From: Streptomyces sp. NBC_01298
GTDB lineage: Bacteria > Actinomycetota > Actinomycetes > Streptomycetales > Streptomycetaceae
Direction: 5' to 3'
DNA length: 64,000 bases
Assembly (NCBI RefSeq): GCF_035978755.1
Contig: NZ_CP108414.1
Span: 1,860,001 to 1,924,000 of the forward strand
Every line of letters starts with the position of its first letter. Position 1 is the first letter of the stretch. The position numbers were made by a program, and so were the translations under genes. A model generated the notes under the pieces. The model was not told the DNA's origin, did not search any database, and saw nothing but the letters and a program-made list of their open reading frames with translations. Below, piece by piece: positions 50,201-64,000 of the stretch.

Positions 50201-52928
50201 GCTCCAGCCAGTACCGCTCCCGCTGGAAGGGATAGGTCGGCAGGTCCACCCGCCGTGCTCCGGTTCCGGCGAAGACCGCCTGCCAGTCCACGGGGATCCC
50301 GGCCGACCACAGCCCGCCCAGGGCCGCGAGCGCGTCGTGCGCTTCGGCCCGTCCGCCGCGCACCGCGGCGACCGGGGTGAGGGAGGTGGTCTCGGCGATC
50401 AGGGCGGAGAGCACGCCCGCCGGACCGAGTTCCAGGGTGACGGTCACGTTCTGGTCGGCGAGGGTCCGGGCCGCGTCATGGAAGCGGACCGGCTGCCGCA
50501 CCTGGTCGACCCAGTACTCGGGCGAGCGGAGCTCCTCCTCGGTGGCGAGGCCGCCGGTGAGCGTCGAAACGAGGGGGATGCCCGGCGCGTTCAGGGTGAC
50601 CTTCCGCAGTACCCGGCCGAACTCCTCCAGCATCGGGTCCATGAGAGGCGAGTGGAAGGCGTGGCTGACCGTCAGCTGCTTGGTGCGGCGCCCCCAGGAC
50701 CGTACGGTTCCGGCGATCTCCAGAACGGCGTCCCGGGCTCCGGACACCACGGTCGCCACCGGGCCGTTGACCGCGGCGACCGCCACGGCGCCGTCCGACC
50801 GTTGCAGCAGCGGGGTGATCTCCTCCTCGGTGGCCTGCAGCGCGACCATCGCGCCGCCCGGCGGCAGGGCCTGCATGAGCCGGCCGCGGGCGGCGACCAC
50901 GGCCGCCGCGTCGGGCAGCGACAGCACTCCGGCCGCGTGTGCGGCTGCCAGTTCGCCGATCGAGTGGCCGGCGAGGTAGTCCGGGGTGATGCCCCACGCC
51001 TCGTACAGCCGGAACAGGGCGACCTCAAGCGCGAACAGCGCCGGCTGGGCGTGCCCCGTCTCGGCCAGCGCCTCCTCGTCGTCGAGGACGTCGCGCAGCG
51101 GCACGTCGAGGTGCCGGTCGAGTTCACCGCACACCGCGTCGAAGGCCTCCGCGAACACCGGGAACGCCTCGTACAGGCGGCGGCCCATCGCCGCCCGCTG
51201 GGCTCCCTGGCCGGTGAAGTGGAAGCCGAGCCTGCCCTTGCCGGGCGCCGTGGCGGCCGCGGTACGGGCTCCGTCCTCGGCCAGCGGGCGGAGGGCGGCG
51301 AGCAGGGACGCGGCGTCCGAGCCGACGACCACGGCCCGGTGGGGCAGGGCGGCGCGGGTGGTCGCCGTCGAGTAGGCGAGGTCGGCAGCGGACAGGCCGG
51401 GGTGGTCCGCGACGTACGCCATCAGGCCGCGCGCCTGCGCGGACAGCGCCGTACGGCTCTTGGCGGACAGCGGCAGCGGCACGAGCGCGGGGGCGGGGGC
51501 CCCGGCCGGGTCCGGGGCCGGGGTCTCCTCCGCCACGACGGCCTGCTCTTCGGGTGCCTGCTCCAGAATCAGGTGGGCGTTGGTGCCGCTGACGCCGAAC
51601 GCCGACACCGCGGCGCGGCGCGGCCTGCCGGTCTGCGGCCACGGGCGGTGCTCGGTGAGCAGTTCGACCGCCCCCGCGGACCAGTCGACCAGCGGGGTGG
51701 GTTCATCGACGTGCAACGTCCGCGGCAGTGCGGCGTGCCGCAGCGCCTGGACCATCTTGATCACACCGCCGACACCCGCCGCTGCCACCGAGTGCCCGAT
51801 GTTGGACTTCAGCGAGCCCAGGAGCAGGGGGTGTTCGGCGGTGTGGGCGGCGCCGTAGGTGGCCAGCAGCGCCTGGGCTTCGATGGGGTCGCCGAGCCGG
51901 GTGCCGGTGCCGTGGGCCTCGACGGCGTCGACGTCGGAGGCGTCCAGCCGGGCGCCGGTGAGCGCGGTGCGGATCACCCGTTCCTGCGAGGGGCCGCTGG
52001 GGGCGGTGAGCCCGTTGGAAGCGCCGTCGGAGTTGACCGCCGACGAACGCAGGACGGCCAGCACCCGGTGTCCGTTACGGACGGCGTCACCGAGCCGTTC
52101 GAGGAGGATCAGCCCGACGCCTTCCGACCAGCTCGTGCCGTCGGCGGCGGCGGCGAAGGACTTGCACCGGCCGTCGGGGGCGAGACCGCGCTGCCGGGAG
52201 AAGTCGACGAATCCGCCGGGGGTTCCGGCGACCGTGACGCCGCCGGCGAGGGCCAGGCCGGATTCGCCGGTGCGCAGCGACTGCGCGGCGAGGTGCATGG
52301 CGACCAGGGACGAAGAGCACGCCGTGTCCACGGTCATGGAGGGGCCTTCGAAACCGAAGGAGTAGGAGAGCCGGCCCGAGACGACGCTGCCGAGCTTGCC
52401 CGTCAACAGGTAGCCCTCGAGCTCCTCCGGGCCGGCCAGCCCCAGGTAGGACTGCTCCACGGCGCCGACGAACACACCGACGCCGGCGCCCTTGAGGGTG
52501 GTCGGGTCGATCCTCGCGTGCTCGAAGGTCTCCCAGGCGGTCTCCAGCAGCACGCGCTGCTGGGGGTCCATGGAAAGGGCCTCGCGCGGCGAGATGCCGA
52601 AGAAGTCGGCGTCGAATTCGGCTGCCCCGTCGAGGAAGCCGCCTTCGCGTGCGTAGGTGGTGCCCGGAACATCCGGGTCGGGGTCGTAGAGCGCGTCGAG
52701 GTCCCATCCGCGGTCGGCGGGGAACTCGGTGATGCCGTCCCGGCCGTCCGCGACGAGTTGCCACAGGTCGTCCGCCGAGCGCACGCCGCCGGGATAGCGG
52801 CAGGCCATTCCCACGATCGCGATCGGCTCGGTGCGGCCGGACTCCAGTTCCGCGATGCGCTGCCGGGCCTTCCGCAGATCAGCGGTGACCCATTTCAGAT
52901 AGTCCGCGAGCTTCTTCTCATCCGCCAT
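47229..52928 (-). CDS. Type I PKS, final module KS-AT-KR-ACP plus thioester reductase (TD)
   Basis: A 1899-residue protein; ATG 52928 ([18 protein letters not shown]) is a typical PKS docking helix start. The KS spans ~33-455 with VDTACSSS (Cys ~204). The AT spans ~545-845 with GHSIGE (Ser ~656) and SHAFHSP (~752), a malonyl-CoA pattern. The KR spans ~1125-1390 with [17 protein letters not shown] (LDD, B-type) and [17 protein letters not shown]. The ACP is at ~1410-1480 with LGFDSLTS. From ~1520 a short-chain-dehydrogenase-like reductase follows: [22 protein letters not shown] and [11 protein letters not shown] with the Tyr/Lys pair. It would release the chain as an aldehyde (or alcohol) by NADPH. 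No thioesterase domain exists. Confidence 0.95.
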   Translation of the reverse strand: MADEKKLADYLKWVTADLRKARQRIAELESGRTEPIAIVGMACRYPGGVRSADDLWQLVADGRDGITEFPADRGWDLDALYDPDPDVPGTTYAREGGFLDGAAEFDADFFGISPREALSMDPQQRVLLETAWETFEHARIDPTTLKGAGVGVFVGAVEQSYLGLAGPEELEGYLLTGKLGSVVSGRLSYSFGFEGPSMTVDTACSSSLVAMHLAAQSLRTGESGLALAGGVTVAGTPGGFVDFSRQRGLAPDGRCKSFAAAADGTSWSEGVGLILLERLGDAVRNGHRVLAVLRSSAVNSDGASNGLTAPSGPSQERVIRTALTGARLDASDVDAVEAHGTGTRLGDPIEAQALLATYGAAHTAEHPLLLGSLKSNIGHSVAAAGVGGVIKMVQALRHAALPRTLHVDEPTPLVDWSAGAVELLTEHRPWPQTGRPRRAAVSAFGVSGTNAHLILEQAPEEQAVVAEETPAPDPAGAPAPALVPLPLSAKSRTALSAQARGLMAYVADHPGLSAADLAYSTATTRAALPHRAVVVGSDAASLLAALRPLAEDGARTAAATAPGKGRLGFHFTGQGAQRAAMGRRLYEAFPVFAEAFDAVCGELDRHLDVPLRDVLDDEEALAETGHAQPALFALEVALFRLYEAWGITPDYLAGHSIGELAAAHAAGVLSLPDAAAVVAARGRLMQALPPGGAMVALQATEEEITPLLQRSDGAVAVAAVNGPVATVVSGARDAVLEIAGTVRSWGRRTKQLTVSHAFHSPLMDPMLEEFGRVLRKVTLNAPGIPLVSTLTGGLATEEELRSPEYWVDQVRQPVRFHDAARTLADQNVTVTLELGPAGVLSALIAETTSLTPVAAVRGGRAEAHDALAALGGLWSAGIPVDWQAVFAGTGARRVDLPTYPFQRERYWLEHAPAAAPTAGPRAEGSVLRVGWTPFEPTAPTVPMRLAALHLAGADHTGLPRLASGVPFGAVADALAALDSDTPFDSLLVPLAFSLDGDVPRRAQDTAQEVLALVQSWLADDRAADTPLVVLTRGAVAADGGGTDGGGTDVSDLVAAPLWGLLRSAQSEAPDRIVLIDLDEDPESAAAVPSVLASGQPQAAVRSGRILVPGLADALPDGEPDGGTRWRTGGTVLITGATGALGGLFARHLVRTHGVSRLLLVSRRGPEAAGAAELARELTGLGADVHVAACDLADRAALAALLAAIPAEHPLTGVVHAAGVLDDGMIQDLTPDRLAAVLRPKVHAAWNLHELTLDRDLGAFVLFSSVAGVIGGTGQANYAAANTFLDALAAHRSGIGLPATSLAWGLWEHEHGMSGHLTRTELDRIARSGLLAITEETGPGLMDLALRTGRPALVVTPVDRTALRGNARRAPLLLRRLVQDTGQGPGESANQAELRPENLAGLPQDRRLEVVSEFVHREVALVLGHSAAAAVEGHRRFSDLGFDSLTSVELRNRLADATGLKLPPSLIFEHPTPAELVGHLSALLSAVTGGAPGSTGFDYAAEVRLDEGIRPAAEISRVAADPREILLTGATGFLGAFLLRDLMRSTTATVHCLVRGTDRADATRRLHESLAWYQVRDDIDPDRLSVTVGDLTAPRLGLAEAEFDELSRRVDVVYHAGATVSWVRPYSELAAGNVGGTREVLRLAAAHRTVPVHYVSTTGVFPAPGPDAAPAGAGDPTGPAHLLHNGYLRSKWVAEQVIELGRSRGLPVSVYRVDVVCGDRETGACQTKDFVWLSLKGLLETGAVPDSLAGVLHMVPVDYVSAAITALAAREDTANRTFHLYNRQNQTFTEFVGHLRSLGYDLPELDWDTWSARVREDRKNAVVPLLDSFEGMNAGSGTTTYPPIDVSETEHALRGTGITCPDIDRDLFGRYVNFFVRAGYFPSRASVGDEQRSDHHRGEN

Positions 52929-52959
52929 GGGGGGTTTACCTGTTCCATATGTCGGGGCG

Positions 52960-55900
52960 TCAGTGCCGGGCACGGCCGAGCTCGTTGTCGATGAAGTCGA
53001 GGAGTTCGTCGGTCGATGCCGACGCGAGGGCGTCGGCCGGTTCCTCGTCGGCTCCCTCGCCCGGCTGCGCGCCGGTCTCCAGCCATCGCGACAGGAGGGT
53101 CTGCAGCCGCACGGTGATCTCGTCGCGGTCGCCGTCGGCGCCGTCGCCTTCCCCGGCCGCGAGCACCTGCTCCAGGTCGTCCAGCGCGGCGATCGCGGTC
53201 GATCGCCGTTCCGGCGCGTCCTCGGGCGCGACGCACGTCAGCAGGAACGCGGCCAGCTTCGACGGGGTCGGGTGGTCGAACACCGCGGTGGCCGGGAGCC
53301 GGGCGCCGGTGGCGGTGTTCAGCCTGTTGCGCATCTCGACCGCGGTCAGCGAGTCGAAGCCGAGCTCCCGGAAGGGCTGTTCGGGATCGATCGCGGACGG
53401 GTCCGCGAGGCCGAGGACCGAGGCCACCCTGCCGCGGACCAGTTCGAGGACGAACTCCGTGCGCTCGGCGGCGGTCAGGTCGGAAAGCCGCTGCGCCACG
53501 GGCACTTCGGTGGAGCTGTCCGGACGGTGGGTTGGGGCGGGGACGAGGGACCTCAGCAGCGGGGGCACCCGGTCGAGCGACCGTATGACGTCCGGGTCGA
53601 ACTCCGTGGTCACCACCGCGGGCCGGGCCGAGGAGAGGGCGGCGTCGAACAGGGCCATGCCGTCCTTCACGCCCGTCGGGACGAAGCCGTCCCCGGCGAA
53701 CCGGGCGCGGTCGATGTCGCCCAGTGCCGCGTTGATGCCGCCGTCCACGTCCCACAGGCCCCAGGCCACCGAGGTCGCGGGCAGACCGTGCGCCCGCCGG
53801 TGGTGGGCGAGCCCGTCGAGGTACGCGTTCGCGGCGGCGTAGTTCGCCTGGCCGGGACCGCCGAACAGTCCGACGGTCGAGGAGAACAGGACGAAGGCCG
53901 ACAGGCCGGCGTCGCGCGTCAGGTCGTGGAGGTGCCGGGCGGCGTCCGCCTTGGGACGCAGGACGTCGTCCAGCTGCTGCGGGGTCATCGCCGTGAGCAG
54001 GCTGTTGTCCAGCACCCCTGCCGTGTGCACGATTCCGGTGAGCGGCCGGTCGGCGGGGACCTCCGCGAGCAGCGCGACGAGGGCTTCGCGGTCCGCGACG
54101 TCGCAGGCGGCGATGCGGACCGTCGCGCCGAGTGAGGTCAGCTCGCTGTGCAGGTGGCCGGCTCCCGCCGCTTCGCCGCCCGTGCGCGCGGCCAGCAGCA
54201 GGTGTGTGACGCCGTGTTCGGTGACGAGGTGGCGGGCGACGGTGGCGCCGAGCACGCCGGTACCGCCGGTGACGAGGACGGTGCCCTCCGGGTTCCACAC
54301 CGCGGCGTCCGCACCGGTGCGCGCCGCGGAGGAGCGGACCCGGACCAGCCGGGGGACCAGGACCCGGCCGCCCCGGACGGCGGCCTGGGGCTCGTCGGCG
54401 GACAGCAGGGCGGAGAGCAGCGCCGCGGGCACCGGCTCGCCGCCGCTGTCGGTGTCGACGTCCACGAGCAGGATCCGGTCGGGTGCTTCCGACTGGGCGG
54501 AGCGGACCAGTCCCCACACCGCCGCGGCGGCGGGATCGGGGGCCTCGGTGTCGGTGGTGGCGACGGCTCCCCTGGTGACCACGACCAGGCGCACACCGGT
54601 GAAGCGGTCGTCGGCCAGCCATTCCTGAAGGAGGGCCAGTGTCTGGCGGGCCGGCGGGTACGGGGCGTCGGCCGCGTCCTCGTCCAGGCCCGCGGCCGAG
54701 GGTACGACGAGGGCCCGGACCGGGTCGCCGGCGTCGAGCGACTGCCCGAAGGAGGCCAGGTCATCGTGGTACGGGATGCCGTCCGCCGGATCGGCGGCCG
54801 GTCCGAGCCGCGCCCAGGCCGCGGCCCGGGCGGACGGCCGTACGACCTCCGGGAGCCAGCCGACCTGGTGCAGGGCGCCGAGGGGGTCCGGCCCCGCGGG
54901 TGCCGCTCCCGCGGCTGCCGCGGCGTCGGCCGAGGGGTCCAGCCAGTACCGCTCGCGCTGGAAGGGGTAGGTCGGCAGGTCGACCTTGCGCACCGCGGTG
55001 TCGGCGAAGAACGCCGGCCAGTCGACGGGTACCCCCCGGGTGTGCAGCACGCCGAGGGCGTGCATCAGCGCCTGCGGTTCGGGCTGCTTCCTGCGCATGG
55101 CGGGCACCGCGACCGCGTGGTCCGCACTGGCGGCCGCGAGCGCGGAGAGCACCCCGTCGGGGCCGAGTTCCAGCAGAGTGGTCACGCCCTGCGCCTCCAG
55201 GGTGCGCACCGCGTCGACGAAGCGGACGGGCCGGCGGATCTGCTGCACCCAGTACTCGGGCGAGCTCCAGCCGTCCCCGGGCTCCACCTCGCCGGTCACC
55301 GTGGACACGACGGCGAACTTGGGCCGGTGGAAGGTGAGGCCCTCGGCGATGGCGCGGAACTCGTCGAGCATCGGGTCCATGCGGGGGGAGTGGGAGGCCC
55401 GCAGGATCGGCAGCACCTTGGTGGAGCGGCCGCGCTCCTTCCAGATGTCCGCGACGGCGTGCACGGCGTCCGCGTCGCCCGAGAGGACCACCGCGCGCGG
55501 CCCGTTGATCGTGCCGATCACGGCGCGCCCGTCCGGGTCGAGGGTCTCGCGTACCTCTTCCTCGGTCGCCTCGACGGCGATCATCGCGCCGCCTTCCGGC
55601 AGCGACCGCATCAGGCGTCCGCGGGCGGTCACCAGGATGGCGGCGTCGGGCAGCGAGAGCACGCCCGCGAGGTGGGCGGCGATCAGCTCGCCCGTCGAGT
55701 GCCCCATGAGGTAGTCGGGGTGCACCCCCCACGCCTCGAAGAGGCGGAACAGTGCCACGCCGACCGCGAAGAGGGCGGCGAGGGTGTAGTCGATCTGGTC
55801 CAGCTCGTCGCCCGACTCGATCACCGAGCGCAGCGGGCGGGGCAGGTGCTCGTCCAGGGCCGCGCAGACCTCGTCGAAGGCCGCGGCGAACGCCGGGAAG

Positions 55901-57675
55901 GTTTCCGCGAGTTCGCGGGCCATGCCGATGCGCTGGGCGCCTCCGCCGGTGAACATGAACGCGATCCGGCCCTCGTCCTTGGTGCCGGTGACGGTGCCGG
56001 ATTCGTCGTCCGCCAGGGCCGCGAGTCCTTCGATCAGTTCGTCCCGGCCGGCCGCGAGCGCGACGGCCCGGTACCGCATCGCCGTACGGGTGGCGGACAG
56101 CGAGTAGGAGAGGTCGAGCAGGTCCAGGCCGGGGCGCTCGGCAAGGAGCGCGCCGATGCGCTCCGCTTGCGCGCGCAGCGCCTCGGGGGACCGGGCGGAC
56201 AGCAGGTAGGGCATGACCGGCGCCGGCGGCACGGCGGGGGCGACCGGTTTCCCGGCGGGCTCCCGGGCGGGCTCTTCGTGGGCCGGCTGCGGTGCCTGCT
56301 CGACGATGACGTGCGCGTTGGTGCCGCTGAACCCGAAGGCGGAGACGGCGGCGCGGCGCGGCCGGTCCAGCTCCGGCCAGTCGCGTGCCTCGTCGAGCAA
56401 GGTCAGCGCGCCGGAGTCCCAGTCGACGTGCGGGGTCGGGTCGTCGGCGTGCAGGGTCTTGGGCATGACGCCGTGGCGGATGGCCTCGACCATCTTGATG
56501 ATGCCGCCGACGCCCGCGGCCGCCTGAGTGTGCCCGACGTTGGACTTGAGCGACCCCAGCCGCAGCGGCTGGTCGGCCGGTCGGCCCCGGCCGTAGGTGG
56601 CGAGCAGGGCATTGGCTTCGATCGGGTCGCCGAGGGGCGTTCCGGTGCCGTGCGCCTCGACCATGTCGACGTCGGCCGTGGAGAGCCCCGCGCTGTCGAG
56701 GGCCTGGCGGATCACCCGTTCCTGGGCGGGGCCGTTGGGCGCGCTGAGCCCGTTGCTGGCGCCGTCCTGGTTGATCGCGGAGCCGGTGATCACGGCGAGC
56801 ACCGGGTGACCGTTGCGCCGGGCATCGGACAGCCGCTCCACGAGGAGGACGCCGGCGCCCTCGGCCCAGCCGGTGCCGTCGGCGGACGCGGCGAAGGACT
56901 TGCAGCGCCCGTCGGCCGACAGACCGCGCAGCCGGGAGAATTCGACGAACGCCTGGGGCGTGGACATCACGGTCACGCCGCCGGCGAGGGCGAGGTCGCA
57001 CTCCCCGCGGCGCAGCGCGGCCGCCGCGAGGTGGACGGCGACCAGCGACGAGGAGCAGGCCGTGTCGACGGTGACGGCGGGGCCCTCCAGGCCGAAGACG
57101 TAGGACAGCCGGCCTGAGGCGACACTGCCCGCGCTCCCGCTGTACAGGTATCCCTCGAACTCCTCGGGCGGCAGGTGCGGTCGGGATCCGTAGTCGTGGT
57201 ACATCGACCCGATGAACACGCCCGTCCGGCTGCCGGAGACCGTGTCGGCAGGGATTCCGGCGCGTTCGAAGCTCTCCCAGGCCGTCTCCAGCAGCAAGCG
57301 CTGCTGGGGGTCGGTGGCGAGGGCCTCCCGCGGGGACATGCCGAAGAACTCGGGATCGAAGCGGTCCGCGTCGTGCAGGAATCCGCCCTGGTCGGTGTAC
57401 GACGTGCCGACGGTGTCGGGGTCGGGGTGGTAAAGCCGGTCCAAGGGCCAGCCCCGGTGCTCGGGGAACGACGTCACCGCGTCCACTCCGTCGGCGACCA
57501 CCTGCCACAGGCGTTCCGGTGAGTCCACACCGCCGGGGTACCGGCAGGCCATGCCGATGATCGCGATGGGTTCCCGGTCCTTCTCCTCGATCTCGCGCAG
57601 ACGCCTGCGGCTCGCCTGGGCATCGGCGACCGCGCGCTTGAGGTACTGGCGGAGCTGGTTCTCGTCAGTGCTCAC
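52960..57675 (-). CDS. Type I PKS, single module KS-AT-KR-ACP with atypical AT
   Basis: A 1571-residue protein. The N-terminal docking helix is [20 protein letters not shown]. The KS is at ~35-460 (VDTACSSS, Cys ~207). The AT at ~560-850 is unusual: TGGGAQ instead of [15 protein letters not shown] instead of [16 protein letters not shown] (Ser ~659), and RASHSP (~757) where malonyl ATs have HAFH and methylmalonyl ATs YASH. The KR at ~1130-1400 has [16 protein letters not shown] (near-LDD, probably B-type) and [17 protein letters not shown]. The ACP is at ~1410-1480 (LGFDSLTA, Ser ~1441). [17 protein letters not shown] at the end is a C-terminal docking segment. It should hand its chain to the reductase-terminated PKS encoded next. 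Confidence 0.95.
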   Translation of the reverse strand: MSTDENQLRQYLKRAVADAQASRRRLREIEEKDREPIAIIGMACRYPGGVDSPERLWQVVADGVDAVTSFPEHRGWPLDRLYHPDPDTVGTSYTDQGGFLHDADRFDPEFFGMSPREALATDPQQRLLLETAWESFERAGIPADTVSGSRTGVFIGSMYHDYGSRPHLPPEEFEGYLYSGSAGSVASGRLSYVFGLEGPAVTVDTACSSSLVAVHLAAAALRRGECDLALAGGVTVMSTPQAFVEFSRLRGLSADGRCKSFAASADGTGWAEGAGVLLVERLSDARRNGHPVLAVITGSAINQDGASNGLSAPNGPAQERVIRQALDSAGLSTADVDMVEAHGTGTPLGDPIEANALLATYGRGRPADQPLRLGSLKSNVGHTQAAAGVGGIIKMVEAIRHGVMPKTLHADDPTPHVDWDSGALTLLDEARDWPELDRPRRAAVSAFGFSGTNAHVIVEQAPQPAHEEPAREPAGKPVAPAVPPAPVMPYLLSARSPEALRAQAERIGALLAERPGLDLLDLSYSLSATRTAMRYRAVALAAGRDELIEGLAALADDESGTVTGTKDEGRIAFMFTGGGAQRIGMARELAETFPAFAAAFDEVCAALDEHLPRPLRSVIESGDELDQIDYTLAALFAVGVALFRLFEAWGVHPDYLMGHSTGELIAAHLAGVLSLPDAAILVTARGRLMRSLPEGGAMIAVEATEEEVRETLDPDGRAVIGTINGPRAVVLSGDADAVHAVADIWKERGRSTKVLPILRASHSPRMDPMLDEFRAIAEGLTFHRPKFAVVSTVTGEVEPGDGWSSPEYWVQQIRRPVRFVDAVRTLEAQGVTTLLELGPDGVLSALAAASADHAVAVPAMRRKQPEPQALMHALGVLHTRGVPVDWPAFFADTAVRKVDLPTYPFQRERYWLDPSADAAAAAGAAPAGPDPLGALHQVGWLPEVVRPSARAAAWARLGPAADPADGIPYHDDLASFGQSLDAGDPVRALVVPSAAGLDEDAADAPYPPARQTLALLQEWLADDRFTGVRLVVVTRGAVATTDTEAPDPAAAAVWGLVRSAQSEAPDRILLVDVDTDSGGEPVPAALLSALLSADEPQAAVRGGRVLVPRLVRVRSSAARTGADAAVWNPEGTVLVTGGTGVLGATVARHLVTEHGVTHLLLAARTGGEAAGAGHLHSELTSLGATVRIAACDVADREALVALLAEVPADRPLTGIVHTAGVLDNSLLTAMTPQQLDDVLRPKADAARHLHDLTRDAGLSAFVLFSSTVGLFGGPGQANYAAANAYLDGLAHHRRAHGLPATSVAWGLWDVDGGINAALGDIDRARFAGDGFVPTGVKDGMALFDAALSSARPAVVTTEFDPDVIRSLDRVPPLLRSLVPAPTHRPDSSTEVPVAQRLSDLTAAERTEFVLELVRGRVASVLGLADPSAIDPEQPFRELGFDSLTAVEMRNRLNTATGARLPATAVFDHPTPSKLAAFLLTCVAPEDAPERRSTAIAALDDLEQVLAAGEGDGADGDRDEITVRLQTLLSRWLETGAQPGEGADEEPADALASASTDELLDFIDNELGRARH

Positions 57676-57957
57676 GCGCCCTCAACTCCCGGGGTTTCCT
57701 CAAGGGAACCGCCGGCCGATTTCTCGGTACCGTCCACGGATATTTTCCTTTCCCGGAGAACTTCTCATGCGACTCAGAGCCTCGAACAGTCTCGGACAAG
57801 AGCGTCCGCGAGGTGGTAATTCCGCGCTCTTTCCCGGCAGGGCGAAGCTCCTCACCGTGCGCCGATGCGCCAATTAGCGTCCGATTACAGGCCCGTTACG
57901 GTGAGGTCGGTAGGGTTCCGCACAAGTAGGCCTCATAGATTGGGAACTCGACTCCAA
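57676..57957. promoter_or_regulatory. Divergent promoter region of the PKS and aminotransferase genes
   Basis: The 282 bases between the minus-strand PKS start and the plus-strand aminotransferase must carry both promoters. The local AT content is somewhat raised around 57700-57770 (TTTCTCGGTACC, ATATTTTCCTTTCC). No clear palindromic operator stands out. Confidence 0.55.
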
Positions 57958-59583
57958 ATGAACCCGGAGATTGAAGATCAGGACCTCGCGGAGCCCTATC
58001 TCGGGGGTCTGCTCGCCTCACTCGGACTGAGCGTTCACTATTCCAGGGCGGAAAAGGACAGCCTTTTCTACCGTGATGAGACGGGCCGGGAGGTCGAGGT
58101 GCTCGACCTCGTCGGCGGCTACGGCTCGACGATCATCGGGCACGGCAATCCCGACATCGTCGGCTACGCGAAGGAGCTGCTGGACCAGGGCGTGCCGGTC
58201 CACGCGCAGTTCTCCAAGCACCCGTACGCCAACGACCTGGCGCAGAAGCTGAACGCCGTCATCCGGCGCGAGTTCGCCACCTCGGAGCCGTATTCGGCGA
58301 TCTTCGCCAACAGCGGCGCCGAAGCGGTCGAGATCGCGATGAAGCACGCCGAGTTCGACCGGGGCGCCAAGCTGGCCGAACTCGCCGCGGAGATCGACGG
58401 GAACATCGAGGCGGCGCGTGCGGCACTGGCCGCCGGCGGCAAGCTCGCCGCCGGTGCACTCGCCGCCGACGAGTCCTACGACCGCCTGGTCGCGGCCGCG
58501 GGGCTCGTGCGCGGCAGCGCGGCGGACGAGGTGATCGCCGGGATCCGCAGCGCCAACGCCTCGCGCCTGGCGGCGGCGCCGGTGTTCCTGGCCCCCGAGG
58601 GCTCGTTCCACGGGAAGCTCGTCGGCAGCGTCCAGCTGACCCACAACCCCGGCTTCCGAACCCCGTTCGCGTCGCTGGCCGCACGGTGCCGGTTCGTGCC
58701 GGTGCACGAGCCGGAAGCGCTCGCCAAGACCATCGAGTCGGTCCGCAGCACGCTGTTCGACCTTGAGGTCGACGGCGCCGCGGTTCGCGTCGTCGAACGC
58801 GAACTGCCCGTCATCGCCGCGTTCATCCTGGAGCCGGTGCAGGGCGAAGCGGGGATCCGGGTGTTCGACCGGGAGACCGTGCGCCGCATCCGGGAGGCCT
58901 GCGAGACGGTCGACTGCCCGGTCATCGTCGACGAGGTGCAGAGCGGCATGGGGCGTACCGGAGCGTTCTTCGCCGCCTCGCACATCGGCCTCCAGGGCGA
59001 CTACATCACGCTGGCCAAGAGCCTGGGCGGCGGCGTGGCCAAGGCGGCCGTGACGCTGGTGCGCGGCTCCCGCTACCGCAAGGAGTTCGAGCTGGTGCAC
59101 AGCTCGACCTTCGCGAAGGACGCCTTCTCCACGTCGATCGCCTGCCGGACGGTGGACCTGCTGGAGGCCGGGGGCGGCAAGGCCTACCAGCTGGCCGGCG
59201 AGCGCGGCGCCCGGCTGGCGGACATGCTGCGCAAGCTGCGGCAGGAGTTCGGGACCGTCATCAAGGAGGTCCGCGGGAAGGGCCTGATGATCGGCCTGGA
59301 CTTCCACGACCTGTCGGACTCCCCCGACGAGGTCATCTCCGGGCAGGCCCGTGCCGGGCTGCTCGGGTACCTGCTGTCCGGTTACCTGCTGCGCGTGCAC
59401 GCCCTGCGGATCCTCCCGACGGCCAGTGCCACGAGCACGCTGCGGCTGGAGCCGTCCGTGTACATCACGGACGCCGAGATCGGGCGGCTGGAATCGGGGC
59501 TGCGCGGGCTCTTGACGGTGCTCCGCGACCAGAACGGCGGCCTCCTCCTTCCCGCGGATCCGGCCGGGGAGCCCGGCGCGTAG
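57958..59583 (+). CDS. Class III PLP-dependent aminotransferase
   Basis: A 541-residue enzyme, longer than typical 400-460-residue members; ATG 57958 begins [35 protein letters not shown] (~55) is the substrate-entry part, [18 protein letters not shown] (~120) binds PLP phosphate, [14 protein letters not shown] (~325) holds the PLP-binding Asp, and TLAKSLGGG (~351) the Schiff-base Lys. Residues ~142-215 are an Ala/Gly-rich helical insertion ([20 protein letters not shown]) absent from ordinary members. In polyketide alkaloid pathways an omega-transaminase of this class converts the reductase-released aldehyde to an amine that cyclises. Its place between the two PKS operons fits this. Confidence 0.9.
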   Translation: MNPEIEDQDLAEPYLGGLLASLGLSVHYSRAEKDSLFYRDETGREVEVLDLVGGYGSTIIGHGNPDIVGYAKELLDQGVPVHAQFSKHPYANDLAQKLNAVIRREFATSEPYSAIFANSGAEAVEIAMKHAEFDRGAKLAELAAEIDGNIEAARAALAAGGKLAAGALAADESYDRLVAAAGLVRGSAADEVIAGIRSANASRLAAAPVFLAPEGSFHGKLVGSVQLTHNPGFRTPFASLAARCRFVPVHEPEALAKTIESVRSTLFDLEVDGAAVRVVERELPVIAAFILEPVQGEAGIRVFDRETVRRIREACETVDCPVIVDEVQSGMGRTGAFFAASHIGLQGDYITLAKSLGGGVAKAAVTLVRGSRYRKEFELVHSSTFAKDAFSTSIACRTVDLLEAGGGKAYQLAGERGARLADMLRKLRQEFGTVIKEVRGKGLMIGLDFHDLSDSPDEVISGQARAGLLGYLLSGYLLRVHALRILPTASATSTLRLEPSVYITDAEIGRLESGLRGLLTVLRDQNGGLLLPADPAGEPGA

Positions 59584-59642
59584 GCACTCCGGCGGTAACC
59601 GCATTGCGACTGTCCAGGATGATGAAGGAAAGAGATGTTCAG

Positions 59643-64000
<4,358 letters not shown>

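Noticed and set aside
48630..52994. Very long plus-strand open frame (over 1400 codons) opposite the reductase-terminated PKS gene
   Set aside because: It is the antisense shadow of a high-GC PKS gene: Arg/Gly/His-rich translation without motifs, while the minus strand has complete KS, AT, KR, ACP and reductase motifs.

Overview
This is a high-GC actinobacterial window, almost certainly from Streptomyces or a close relative. The signs are the codon bias with G/C in third positions, GTG starts, GTGA/ATGA gene overlaps, a DUF317 protein, Streptomyces-type secreted proteins and a modular type I polyketide synthase (PKS). It has three parts: a mobile and accessory left arm (1-24.4 kb), a central block of small operons and surface proteins (24.4-38.7 kb), and one edge of a biosynthetic gene cluster (38.8-64 kb, running off the right end).

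Left arm. Genes from 199 to 6832 run in one direction. They comprise four unrecognised proteins (two of them tandem paralogues) and a tightly overlapping trio: a PP-loop/PAPS-reductase-like protein, a C5-cytosine DNA methyltransferase, and a protein made of two DnaB N-terminal-like domains with no helicase motor. The next gene encodes a DUF317 protein and is split. Its 5' part ends at 7286 and its 3' part resumes in the same frame at 17804. The 10.5 kb between them is a mobile element carrying three overlapping tyrosine-recombinase genes and a small helix-turn-helix/coiled-coil gene (a Tn554- or recombinase-in-trio-like layout). Its cargo is two paralogous small secreted proteins, a serine recombinase, an IS5-type remnant, a beta/gamma-crystallin-like protein, a zinc-ribbon protein and an orphan phage-tail-assembly-like protein. 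Three copies of a ~50 bp repeat lie inside it. After the split gene comes a small defence-like island: a DUF5655/NucS-like nuclease, a 5'-half of tRNA-Arg(UCU), a Septu-like ATPase + HNH pair, a flavoprotein, and a NUDIX gene frameshifted by a 7 bp tandem duplication.

Centre. Two diverged direct copies of an ~85 bp G-rich repeat (24.2 and 38.4 kb) each lie beside a truncated housekeeping gene: a corA 3' end on the left and an acyl-CoA carboxylase beta 5' end on the right. Between them are a MarR/DsbA-like/MBL-fold/SnoaL group, two large paralogous secreted IPT-type proteins, a small secreted protein, a GH5 endoglycoceramidase-like enzyme, and an FAD monooxygenase/membrane protein/TetR operon.

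Right. The cluster has the logic of a polyketide alkaloid pathway. A decarboxylating KS-Q loading module (without a visible acyltransferase) opens a PKS that runs off the window. Two single-module PKS proteins follow on the other strand, the last ending in a thioester-reductase domain that would release an aldehyde. A class III aminotransferase could convert the aldehyde to an amine, spontaneous cyclisation would give an imine, and an imine reductase could reduce it. Two flavoenzymes, a P450 and a SnoaL-like protein would tailor the product. A type II thioesterase and a phosphopantetheinyl transferase support the PKS. The product is unknown; a piperidine/indolizidine-type alkaloid is the inference.
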